A stretch of DNA of 52,861 nucleotides from Arcobacter sp. (GTDB taxonomy: Bacteria > Campylobacterota > Campylobacteria > Campylobacterales > Arcobacteraceae). A program made the position numbers and the translations under genes. Positions 35,947 through 43,440 of this stretch are shown piece by piece. The stretch is taken from assembly GCA_003252105.1 (NCBI GenBank), contig QKDL01000089.1, positions 1 through 52,861 of the forward strand, given 5' to 3'. How positions within the stretch are numbered: position 1 is the stretch's first letter; every line of letters starts with the position of its first letter. Under the pieces are notes generated by a model, which saw only the letters and a list, made by a program, of their open reading frames with translations, did not search any database and was not told the origin of the DNA.

Positions 35947-36474
35947 TTATTCTCTTATCCATTTTTTCATCTTAGGGAAAACTTTATCAAAATCATTTGC
36001 ACTATTTTTGTCTACACTAAGCCCCATCCAATTTAAAAGAGGCACACCCATCTCTCCACCGGTAATATAGTGTTCTGCTAGCCACTTTGCATTTCCTTTA
36101 TATCCATCATCATGAAATACCACTTTAGGATCAATATTAAGATAATTAACTGCGGCATAAGACCAAGCTAAAGTAACGAGTTCATCCCCAGAATTTTTAC
36201 TTACATCATTGTAAACACAGGCTCTTTTTTTAGGAGTTAATGTTGCTAGATGTCCCGCTTCATGTAAAAGATCTCCTGGATATTTTAATTTTTCTTTGTC
36301 TATATATATAGCACCATTTTTTATTAAAATTCCTGGAAGAAAAGTATCTTCTTCAATTTTTTCAATACTTACAGGGATACCTATAGATAAAATAAAATCT
36401 ACAATTTTTTTAGTAGTTTTATCCTCAAAGTTTATTTTTTTTCTATTTGCCATTTTTAAGTCTTTTATTTCCAT
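35947..36474 (-). CDS. HEAGH-motif putative zinc peptidase-like protein
   Basis: The 175-residue product carries DLLHEAGHLATL at 68-79, an HExxH zinc motif (His71, Glu72, His75), with GDELVTLAWSYAAV (Glu98) downstream as a possible third ligand. It is otherwise unlike large peptidases. Small proteins of this shape resemble ImmA/IrrE-type or minigluzincin metallopeptidases, but I cannot name a family. The ATG overlaps the end of the PhyH gene by 10 bases and has AAGGATAAAT upstream. A later in-frame Met8 has a weaker site. In the operon it could process a collar protein or act as a non-catalytic partner (inference). Confidence 0.6.
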   Translation of the reverse strand: MEIKDLKMANRKKINFEDKTTKKIVDFILSIGIPVSIEKIEEDTFLPGILIKNGAIYIDKEKLKYPGDLLHEAGHLATLTPKKRACVYNDVSKNSGDELVTLAWSYAAVNYLNIDPKVVFHDDGYKGNAKWLAEHYITGGEMGVPLLNWMGLSVDKNSANDFDKVFPKMKKWIRE

Positions 36475-37811
36475 AGTTCATTTATCCTTTTTTCATTTAC
36501 TGTAAAAATAGGTTCTTCCATTACAGTTCTAAGAGGATAATCTTTTGATCCATTTTTAATATAATCATTGACAGCATTATTTATTTTATTAATAGTATTA
36601 GGTGATATATGATTATGATTTTGTTTAAGTATCCATTTTTCAAATTCTTTAAAGCTAGGCTGATTTGTAAGTATATATTTTGTGGCATTAGCTATATTTA
36701 TATTTAGACCATCTAATACAAAATAATCGAGTTGTTTAAGAAAATGATTGCTTGTAACTTTGCCTATCATTCTTAGCCAAAAAGATTTTATATGAAATAT
36801 ACCAAGTTCACCCAATTTAAAACTTATATCCACATTATTTTTTTCTAGTTTACTATTAACCTTTATTTTTTTTGTAATATTAAAATTTTTTTTATCCAAT
36901 GTTTTAGATTTATAATCTTCAGGAATAGGGTAATCTTTTCTTTTTACAGGAGGAAAAGCATAGTTAGCTGCAATAGCTGGTTCACTCTTTTTTAAAATGT
37001 TGCTTATCTCTTCTTCATCCATTTTAAGATTATTTGGATAATCTTTTTTCCAACTTTCTGGCCAAAATAAAGGATTAGCTTGTCTTAATATAATTCCCAT
37101 TAATCTTTTTCGAGATTCAATCCATTCTTTTGATTTAATACCTTCTTCTACAAATGCATCATAAGGGCGTATTTCTAGATATATTGTACGTCTTGGATTT
37201 TGTATTCTTTTTGGTTTAGAACCATGTAAAATCATCATATCATGGATATTAATATCACCAGCTTTTGCAGGTAATTCAATACTATTGGGAATATCCCAAC
37301 CAAATTGTTGAGTTAATTTATATATATCTTGTTTTTTATTTTGTGTTTTTGGTACGTATTGTAAGCATCCATCATTTTCATTAGAATCATCAAGATATAT
37401 TCCCACATTAATATATGGATAGTTTCTTGAGTGGGGAGCATCTTGATGCCAAAGCACAGCTGAATCTATTGATGGTTGTTTGTATAATAAATCTACTCCT
37501 AGTGGAATAGCACCTTTTCCACAAATATCCCTAAAAATTGCTATGATAATAGGAGAGGATAATAATTCGAGCACTATTTTACTCTCTACACCAATTATAT
37601 TATTATAACGGATAAGTTTTTCATTAGATATACATGCATCGAGAGTATGAATACCATTTTTATAGTCTTTAATTATTTTTTTCTCAAATTTCTCAGCCAT
37701 AATTTGTAAACGATTTAATAACTCTGGAGAGATTCCATTTTTTATTGAGGTATATCCTTTTTCTAGATATTCTTTTTTTTGTTCTTTGCTAATACTATAG
37801 TTTGTTAACAT
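36465..37811 (-). CDS. Phytanoyl-CoA dioxygenase (PhyH) family protein
   Basis: The 448-residue product has the PhyH fold in residues ~15-240: LWHQDAPHS gives the iron-binding His122-x-Asp124, ILHGS gives His196, and NPRRTIYLEIR supplies the 2-oxoglutarate-binding Arg207 or Arg208. INVGIYLDDSNENDGCLQYVP is the usual core strand. The enzyme would hydroxylate a substrate using Fe(II), oxygen and 2-oxoglutarate. The C-terminal ~200 residues (LEKNNVDISFKLGELGIFHIKS...) are an extra domain without recognised motifs, perhaps for substrate binding. It lies two bases after the Asp/Asn hydroxylase gene, so the two oxygenases are surely co-expressed. Confidence 0.85.
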   Translation of the reverse strand: MLTNYSISKEQKKEYLEKGYTSIKNGISPELLNRLQIMAEKFEKKIIKDYKNGIHTLDACISNEKLIRYNNIIGVESKIVLELLSSPIIIAIFRDICGKGAIPLGVDLLYKQPSIDSAVLWHQDAPHSRNYPYINVGIYLDDSNENDGCLQYVPKTQNKKQDIYKLTQQFGWDIPNSIELPAKAGDINIHDMMILHGSKPKRIQNPRRTIYLEIRPYDAFVEEGIKSKEWIESRKRLMGIILRQANPLFWPESWKKDYPNNLKMDEEEISNILKKSEPAIAANYAFPPVKRKDYPIPEDYKSKTLDKKNFNITKKIKVNSKLEKNNVDISFKLGELGIFHIKSFWLRMIGKVTSNHFLKQLDYFVLDGLNINIANATKYILTNQPSFKEFEKWILKQNHNHISPNTINKINNAVNDYIKNGSKDYPLRTVMEEPIFTVNEKRINELWK

Positions 37812-37813
37812 TT

Positions 37814-38536
37814 TTAATACTTTTTAGAAAAGTTATTTTGATTTTTTATCTTTTCTAATTTATTTGCTAATGCAATAGCAGTTTGTGTTCCTATATTTGT
37901 TAAAGAATCAATCACCTCATTTACATTATCATCTGTTATAGTTTTATTCATATATTTATATTCTGATTTTTTAAATCCTTTATTTAAAAAAAACTTTTCA
38001 AACCAACTATTAATATGACAATCAATCAATAAATGAACTCTAGAACTATCTCCATTGTTAATTACACTATGGGGATTATTTGCATCTATGTAGTAACATT
38101 TTCCAAGTTTCATCTTATATTCATTACCATTCAAAATAAATTTTACTTTGTCATTTGATGTTATAGGGATATGTATTCTTGCATATCCTTCTTCAAATGA
38201 TGAACCTTTATCACAATGTTCTTTTATCATAGAGTTTGAATCAAGTTTCATAAAACGTACTGCTTCAACTTTTGTATTAAAAGTTTTAATAACCTTTTTT
38301 ATATATGGCTTATTTTTAAGTAATGGAGTTTCAAAATAATCTTGATTTTCAATAGCTACTATATTTTTAGAATCTGCATTTGTCGAAGTTAAAGATGTTA
38401 CTAACCATGAACCATTATATGCATTTTTATTTGGATGAACAATCCAGTTTTCATCTTCTACAAAGGTCAATTCATTTTGTAGTTTTTGTATATCAAAAAT
38501 AAAAGGCAATTCTAGAAAACTTGGATTATTCTTCAT
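37814..38536 (-). CDS. Aspartyl/asparaginyl beta-hydroxylase family protein
   Basis: The 240-residue product matches the Asp/Asn beta-hydroxylase fold. IKEHCDKGSSFEEGYARIHIPI contains His107-x-Asp109 and the typical RIHIPI strand; NPHSVINNGDSSRVHLLIDC contains His156 and the 2-oxoglutarate-binding Arg166. Members hydroxylate Asp or Asn side chains in proteins or peptides. The C-terminal ~50 residues are Lys-rich. It is the first gene of the minus-strand operon, with AAGG before the ATG and an AT palindrome just upstream. In this setting the Asn/Asp-rich collar proteins are plausible targets (inference). Confidence 0.87.
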   Translation of the reverse strand: MKNNPSFLELPFIFDIQKLQNELTFVEDENWIVHPNKNAYNGSWLVTSLTSTNADSKNIVAIENQDYFETPLLKNKPYIKKVIKTFNTKVEAVRFMKLDSNSMIKEHCDKGSSFEEGYARIHIPITSNDKVKFILNGNEYKMKLGKCYYIDANNPHSVINNGDSSRVHLLIDCHINSWFEKFFLNKGFKKSEYKYMNKTITDDNVNEVIDSLTNIGTQTAIALANKLEKIKNQNNFSKKY

Positions 38537-38547
38537 AATATATAACC

Positions 38548-38571
38548 TTATTTAATTATGTAATTAAATAA
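38548..38571. promoter_or_regulatory. 24-bp AT palindrome upstream of the modification operon
   Basis: An 11-bp perfect inverted repeat with a 2-base centre lies 12 bases before the first gene of the operon. A second 10-bp inverted repeat (38570-38579 with 38610-38619) follows in the same gap. It could be an operator or 5'-leader hairpin. The AT-only composition makes chance occurrence a real possibility. Confidence 0.4.
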
Positions 38572-38676
38572 TAATCTAAGTAATCAAAAAACAAACTTAA
38601 AGAAATAATTTAGATTATTAAATATTATTTAAGAGAATAAAAATAATTTATACTCTTACTATTTAATAAAATAATA

Positions 38677-38688
38677 TATCTTAAGATA
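38677..38688. promoter_or_regulatory. 12-bp palindrome ahead of the EAL-gene promoter
   Basis: The perfect palindrome TATCTTAAGATA ends 14 bases before a TATAAT (38703-38708), which itself stands 26 bases before the ATG of the REC-PAS-EAL gene. It is a candidate regulator site. Confidence 0.35.
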
Positions 38689-38702
38689 GTTTATGTCACA
38701 AT

Positions 38703-38708
38703 TATAAT
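38703..38708 (+). promoter_or_regulatory. Probable -10 box of the REC-PAS-EAL gene
   Basis: A perfect TATAAT, with AAGG as ribosome binding site 7 bases before the ATG that follows. Confidence 0.5.
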
Positions 38709-38734
38709 TCTTATTATAAATAATAAGGTTATAA

Positions 38735-40723
38735 ATGTTTTCAAGTATTATATCAAGATCATTTCATCTAAGTAATTTAAATCTGTTATATTTAGATGAT
38801 AAAAAAGAAATATCTAATGAGATATTAGAGTTATTAAAAAAGTATTTTCATATTATAAAAATAATCTCATGTGAAGAAGAGGTTTTAGATACTATTAATT
38901 TAAATAGAATTGATTTAGTTATGGTAGATGTTGAGGCTTCTTGTATGAGTGGATTTAAGCTAATTGAAAAGATTAGAAATATAAATGAAAATATATCTAT
39001 TATAGTTTTTTCAAAATTTGAAAAGCAAGAATCTTTTTTGCAATCTATAAAGTTATGTGCAGATGGTTATATTTTAAAACCTATTGATTTAATTCAATTT
39101 AATACTGTTATAAATAAAGTTATTGAAAAAGAGACAAACAATAAAAAATTAAAAAATAATATAAACTATATTGAACAGTTCTCTGATGTGATAAACAATA
39201 GTACAATCGTTTCTAAAACTGATTTTAATGGAAAAATAACTTATGTAAACAATAATTTTTGTAGAATTACTGGTTATGAAAGAGAAGAGTTAATTGGAAA
39301 AAATCATAATATATTAAGACATAAAGATACCCCTTCAATCATATACAAAAATTTATGGGAAACAATAAAAGATAAAAAAAGACCTTGGCATGGGATATTA
39401 AAAAATGTTTCGAAAAATGGAGCAGTTTATTATAGTAACTCTGTTATAAAGCCATTATGTGATTATAATGGAAATATTATAGAATTTATTGCATTTAGAA
39501 ATAGTATAGATGTTGTTTTAGATGACAAAAAACATTTATTAAAACAGATTGAACTAAATGTATTATCTTTTTTAATTCTGATTCAAATTCAAGAGTTTGA
39601 TATATTAGAAAAGTTTTATAATGTATTAAAAATAGACCAACTTGAAAAAGCATTTGCATCCCATTTATTGTCTTATTTGCCCGATAATTATATGTATGAA
39701 AATGTATATACCTTAGGTGATGGAAGATTTGCTATTTTAACTGATTATAATAATATTGAAAAACTAAATATCAATATAAATGACTATTTAGAAGAGTTTG
39801 TAAAAAATGTAAAAGAATCAATTCTTGAAATAGATGGAATAGAATATGATTTAAATATTATATTAAGTTATGCCTGTGGAAAATATAATCTTTATGATGA
39901 TGCAAGAGCTGGTTTGGAAGATGCTTTAAATAAAAATAGTGTAATAAACTATTCAAATGATTCTTCACTTAGAATGAACAAAGATATTAAAAAGAATTTT
40001 GAAATAATCAAGATGGTTAAAATTGCTTTAGATAACTATAAAATAGTATCATATTTTCAACCAATTATAAATAACCAAACAAAAGAGATTGATAAGTATG
40101 AATCTTTGGTTAGATTGATTGATGAAGATGGAAATATCATATCACCTTATGAATTTTTACATGTTACTAAATCGGGAAATTATTATAATAAAATCACATT
40201 AAGGGTTTTAGAAAATTCATTTAAAATGTTATCGTATGTAAATACAAAATTATCAATTAATCTTTCTGTTTTGGATATAGAAAAAAAAGAAACAAGAGAA
40301 GAGGTTTATAAACTTCTTGAACAATATGAAAATGACAATGATAGAATAGTATTTGAGTTACTTGAAGATGAAAGAGTAAAAGATTTTAAAAGTATAAGAC
40401 GTTTTATTAGAAAAGTTAAAAATAAAGGTGTAAAAATAGCAATTGATGATTTTGGTTCAGGGTATTCCAACTTTGAAAGACTACTTGATTTTGAACCAGA
40501 TATTCTTAAAATAGATGGCTCTTTAATAAAGAATATTGAAAAAGATAAGTTTAGTAGAAATATTATTGAAACTATCGTAACTTTTGCAAAAAAACAAGAT
40601 ATTTTAACTATTGCAGAATATGTAGAAAATGAATCTATTTTTAATCTTTTATATGAAATAGGAGTTGATTATTCACAAGGATTCTATTTTGGAGAACCAA
40701 GAGCGTTAGTTCATACTGTTTAA
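38735..40723 (+). CDS. Response regulator with PAS, degenerate GGDEF and EAL domains
   Basis: The 662-residue product has a receiver domain (about 14-135: acidic Asp21/Asp22, phospho-acceptor Asp65, then KP near 116). A PAS domain (about 150-265, IVSKTDFNGKITYVNNNFCR ... GKNHNILRHKDTP) resembles Aer-type redox sensors. A GGDEF remnant follows, where LGDGRF replaces the signature. The EAL domain (about 425-655) has ESLVR in place of EALxR, SINLSVLD, FELLEDE, IDDFGSGYSNF, KIDGSLI, AEYVENE and QGFYFGEP. The metal and catalytic residues of the EAL part are kept, so c-di-GMP phosphodiesterase activity is likely. It is cytoplasmic, with no membrane segment. No histidine kinase is adjacent. Confidence 0.88.
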   Translation: MFSSIISRSFHLSNLNLLYLDDKKEISNEILELLKKYFHIIKIISCEEEVLDTINLNRIDLVMVDVEASCMSGFKLIEKIRNINENISIIVFSKFEKQESFLQSIKLCADGYILKPIDLIQFNTVINKVIEKETNNKKLKNNINYIEQFSDVINNSTIVSKTDFNGKITYVNNNFCRITGYEREELIGKNHNILRHKDTPSIIYKNLWETIKDKKRPWHGILKNVSKNGAVYYSNSVIKPLCDYNGNIIEFIAFRNSIDVVLDDKKHLLKQIELNVLSFLILIQIQEFDILEKFYNVLKIDQLEKAFASHLLSYLPDNYMYENVYTLGDGRFAILTDYNNIEKLNININDYLEEFVKNVKESILEIDGIEYDLNIILSYACGKYNLYDDARAGLEDALNKNSVINYSNDSSLRMNKDIKKNFEIIKMVKIALDNYKIVSYFQPIINNQTKEIDKYESLVRLIDEDGNIISPYEFLHVTKSGNYYNKITLRVLENSFKMLSYVNTKLSINLSVLDIEKKETREEVYKLLEQYENDNDRIVFELLEDERVKDFKSIRRFIRKVKNKGVKIAIDDFGSGYSNFERLLDFEPDILKIDGSLIKNIEKDKFSRNIIETIVTFAKKQDILTIAEYVENESIFNLLYEIGVDYSQGFYFGEPRALVHTV

Positions 40724-40747
40724 ACTAAGAGTTAAACTCTTAGTTTA
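40721..40747. terminator. Bidirectional terminator between convergent genes
   Basis: A perfect 13-bp inverted repeat with a single central base overlaps the stop codons of both the EAL gene (40721-40723) and ciaB (40740-40742). It can serve both strands, although T tracts are short. Confidence 0.7.
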
Positions 40748-42617
40748 TATAATTTGATTTTTTATCTGTTGTATCTAACTCTTGTCCAATCTCTTGATAT
40801 CTTTTAAAATAGTGTTTTACAAAAGAGTAGATTTTTGAATCAACTGGCATAAAATATTTTCCATCTTTTTTTGCATATTTATTTAAAAATGATGTTGCAT
40901 CTTTTTTATCTAAATAATGGTTTGCCAAAGAGGTGTATGTTTGAATATACCATGCTTTTAGGGTTTCATATTTCTCATTTGATAAATTGATTGTAAGATT
41001 AGTTTCATCCCAATCTAAAATACCACTTTCAAAAAGACCACTTAAGTGAATAAGTCCTTCGCAATAGTATGGTTGTACTTCATCAACTTCCATCCATCCC
41101 ATAAGTCCTACAGCTCTTTTTGTTGTATCTATTAAAACTTGTTTCTCTAACTCTTTTTCATCAGAGTTTTCATCTAAGAAAAATGATACTAAACCACCAG
41201 TAGTAGCTTTGAACTCCTCTATGTTTTTGAAGTTTCCTGTTTTATTCATAACTGTTTCTGTTTCTTCATCACACCATAAAATATGTCCAAACTCATGTCC
41301 AATAGTTGTGATATCATAAACTTGATGCCAAGAAGCAGTTTCATTAAATAAAAACTCTCTGTCTTCAGTTAAGAACTCTTGACCAAAAATCTCTTTACTT
41401 AAAGACAAAAATGGTTTAGCTCGGCTTGTTTGAAGAATCTCATCTGAAAAAGCAAAGATTTTTTTACCTTCTTCTTTACTTACAACTTCATCATTTGGTA
41501 CAACTTGTGCTGAAAAAAGTCCATTGAATTCTGCACCAAAAAATAGGGCAGGTCTTCCTATATATAATTGCACTTTATCTAATGATTTTAGAGAAAAATC
41601 ATAGATTTTCTTGTACTTTGTATTTTCATCAAATTTATCAAAGATTTTTGCAAAAGCAGATTTGATTTTGTTTACTCTATGGTCATTTTGTGCAAATTCC
41701 GGATTTGTAAGTCTAATATCCCACTCTAAAGCAACTGCCTTTCTATAATGATCTTCATAATATTCAAGAGGGTGTCCTATTTGAACAGGAGATTTTACTT
41801 TCATCCAAGCTCTATCTACATCTGCCCATCTTTCAACTAAAAGATGAGTTTGTGTTTCACTAAAAGCTTTAATAAGTGCTTGAATATAAAGGATATAATC
41901 CCATTTTTGACTATAAATATCATCTTCAATTTCTATTAAACTATTTTCAAACTCTTCAAGTGCATCAATAACTGCTGTTGTTTGAGTTTTAAAACTTTCT
42001 ATATAAGCTTTTGAGTAAAAATTTTCCTTATCTTTAACTAAAGCAGAGTAAGATCTATCAGCAGTGATATTTCCATGTCCTAAATCTAAAAGGTTGTTTT
42101 TTTCTAAATAGTCCATAACTTTTTCATTATCACCTTCAAACATAGAAGACAACTCTTTATTTACCCCATTTATGATATGACGTGTCCAATCACTTTGCCA
42201 TAAAGACATTTTTAAACCAACATTATAAACACCTTCAAAAATAGCTTGATAAAATGGTGTTAAAAGGTTGTTGTGTTTTATATAATCTATTGTATTTTTA
42301 TGTTTTGCTTGCCAAAAGTCTCTTACAAATATATAGGCTTTTTCTTGTAAGGCTATGATTTCTTCTTCATTTTTTCCTAGTTTTTTTAATACTTGAACTA
42401 AAGAATCATCTCTTAGGTTTACAACTCTTGTCACTAAAGCTACTCTTAAATCATCTTTTAACTCTAAACCTAAAGTATTAGAAAACTCTTCAATCAGTTC
42501 TAACTTCTCATACTCTTTATTTTCCAAATAGCTTATTAGTTTATTTACATTTGCTTTTTGTGCATCTAAAAACTCATATAAATCTTTTAAATCATTTAAA
42601 AATTTTTCTTTATTCAT
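40740..42617 (-). CDS. ciaB: CiaB family protein (Campylobacter invasion antigen B homologue)
   Basis: The 625-residue product matches the length and character of CiaB proteins found across Campylobacterota, described in Campylobacter jejuni as secreted and needed for host-cell invasion. It has no signal peptide or membrane helix. It also carries TTIGHEFGHILWCDEETE with HExxH at 441-445, and NIEEFKA with Glu467/Glu468 about 25 residues later. This is the arrangement of gluzincin metallopeptidases such as dipeptidyl peptidase III. A peptidase activity would fit the broad occurrence in free-living relatives better than an invasion-only role. The ATG has AGGGAT upstream. Its 3' end meets the EAL gene at a shared terminator. 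Confidence 0.82.
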   Translation of the reverse strand: MNKEKFLNDLKDLYEFLDAQKANVNKLISYLENKEYEKLELIEEFSNTLGLELKDDLRVALVTRVVNLRDDSLVQVLKKLGKNEEEIIALQEKAYIFVRDFWQAKHKNTIDYIKHNNLLTPFYQAIFEGVYNVGLKMSLWQSDWTRHIINGVNKELSSMFEGDNEKVMDYLEKNNLLDLGHGNITADRSYSALVKDKENFYSKAYIESFKTQTTAVIDALEEFENSLIEIEDDIYSQKWDYILYIQALIKAFSETQTHLLVERWADVDRAWMKVKSPVQIGHPLEYYEDHYRKAVALEWDIRLTNPEFAQNDHRVNKIKSAFAKIFDKFDENTKYKKIYDFSLKSLDKVQLYIGRPALFFGAEFNGLFSAQVVPNDEVVSKEEGKKIFAFSDEILQTSRAKPFLSLSKEIFGQEFLTEDREFLFNETASWHQVYDITTIGHEFGHILWCDEETETVMNKTGNFKNIEEFKATTGGLVSFFLDENSDEKELEKQVLIDTTKRAVGLMGWMEVDEVQPYYCEGLIHLSGLFESGILDWDETNLTINLSNEKYETLKAWYIQTYTSLANHYLDKKDATSFLNKYAKKDGKYFMPVDSKIYSFVKHYFKRYQEIGQELDTTDKKSNYIN

Positions 42618-42684
42618 AATTTATATTATCCCTATCTTTTTTATTTTTTTTATTTTATCAAAGTTTGTTTGTATTTTTTTTAAT

Positions 42685-43227
42685 TTAACAAAATTCAATC
42701 TTAGCATTTGAAATTTTATTAAGTACTTTTAGTTTATCTCTCAAAGGCAACCATTTGATTAAAATAGTAGCTAAAGCTTCCCAAAGAGAAACCCAACCTG
42801 CCACCATAGAACCTTCAGATAAAAGTTTTAATAAAAACTTTTCATTATCTCCTAAAATCAGAGCAATAGCAACAAATATAAATCCAATGATTATAAAAAT
42901 AGAAGAGTTTTTTACTTGTTCTTTTAGTTTTCTTTGTTCTAAATTTTGTAAATAATCAAAATAGTTTTTGATACTATTTTTAAGTTTTTCATTAATGTTT
43001 TCTTGTGATTGTTCACTGAAATAAAATCTTATGATAAAAGGATGATTCCCTATTTCTTCAACACTTTCTATCAAGTATTTCTCAAAATCATCATCTAAAT
43101 CTTTTTTTACGAAAGTAGATTTTTTATCATAAATAGAATACAAATCTTCTATTTTTTTAGAAGATATATTGATAATAAGTTCATTATCTTGTGTTTGTTC
43201 GTATCGTTCGATTATTTTATTTTTCAT
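42685..43227 (-). CDS. Membrane protein with two C-terminal helices, unknown function
   Basis: From the ATG at 43227 the product has 180 residues: a soluble alpha/beta N-terminal part (NELIINISSKKIEDLYSIYD), a coiled stretch, then two membrane helices (about 107-125 and 135-155, SIFIIIGFIFVAIALIL and GSMVAGWVSLWEALATILI). The in-frame TTG at 43239 is less likely because no ribosome binding site precedes it. No family is recognised. It is divergent from htpG and shares the ~210-base gap that holds the CIRCE element. Confidence 0.65.
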   Translation of the reverse strand: MKNKIIERYEQTQDNELIINISSKKIEDLYSIYDKKSTFVKKDLDDDFEKYLIESVEEIGNHPFIIRFYFSEQSQENINEKLKNSIKNYFDYLQNLEQRKLKEQVKNSSIFIIIGFIFVAIALILGDNEKFLLKLLSEGSMVAGWVSLWEALATILIKWLPLRDKLKVLNKISNAKIEFC

Positions 43228-43272
43228 TTTATTTCTCAAGTTTTTGTACTATTTTATCTAAAAAAATAAAAA

Positions 43273-43278
43273 TATAAT
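43273..43278 (+). promoter_or_regulatory. Probable -10 box of htpG
   Basis: A perfect TATAAT stands one base before the CIRCE element, so transcription would begin inside CIRCE, as expected for an HrcA-repressed promoter. A second, weaker -10-like TATGAT is at 43341-43346. Confidence 0.55.
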
Positions 43279-43279
43279 A

Positions 43280-43306
43280 TTAGCACTCAAATATAAAAAG
43301 TGCTAA
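43280..43306. promoter_or_regulatory. CIRCE element (HrcA operator) upstream of htpG
   Basis: TTAGCACTC (43280-43288), a 9-base spacer (43289-43297) and AAGTGCTAA (43298-43306) match the CIRCE consensus TTAGCACTC-N9-GAGTGCTAA with one change. CIRCE is bound by the heat-shock repressor HrcA. Its place between TATAAT and htpG indicates direct HrcA control of Hsp90. Confidence 0.92.
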
Positions 43307-43386
43307 ATTTTATCAAAACTTTAGCTTCCTTTTATAAAGTTATGATAAAATTTCTTTTACAAAAATTAAAAAATATAGGTGAAATT

Positions 43387-43419
43387 CATGGCAGACGTTG
43401 CATAAGCAACTTAACCATG
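43387..43419 (+). promoter_or_regulatory. 5'-leader hairpin before htpG
   Basis: Two stacked 5-bp stems (43387-43391 with 43415-43419; 43397-43401 with 43406-43410, tetraloop ATAA) separated by a 5x4 internal loop end 12 bases before the AAGGA ribosome binding site. It could influence translation or stability of the long leader. Confidence 0.4.
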
Positions 43420-43440
43420 CCCTAAATAAAAAGGATTAAC

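Noticed and set aside
43388-43405. Five-codon leader peptide (MADVA) before htpG
   Set aside because: No ribosome binding site precedes it and the bases are better explained by the hairpin; kept only as leader structure.
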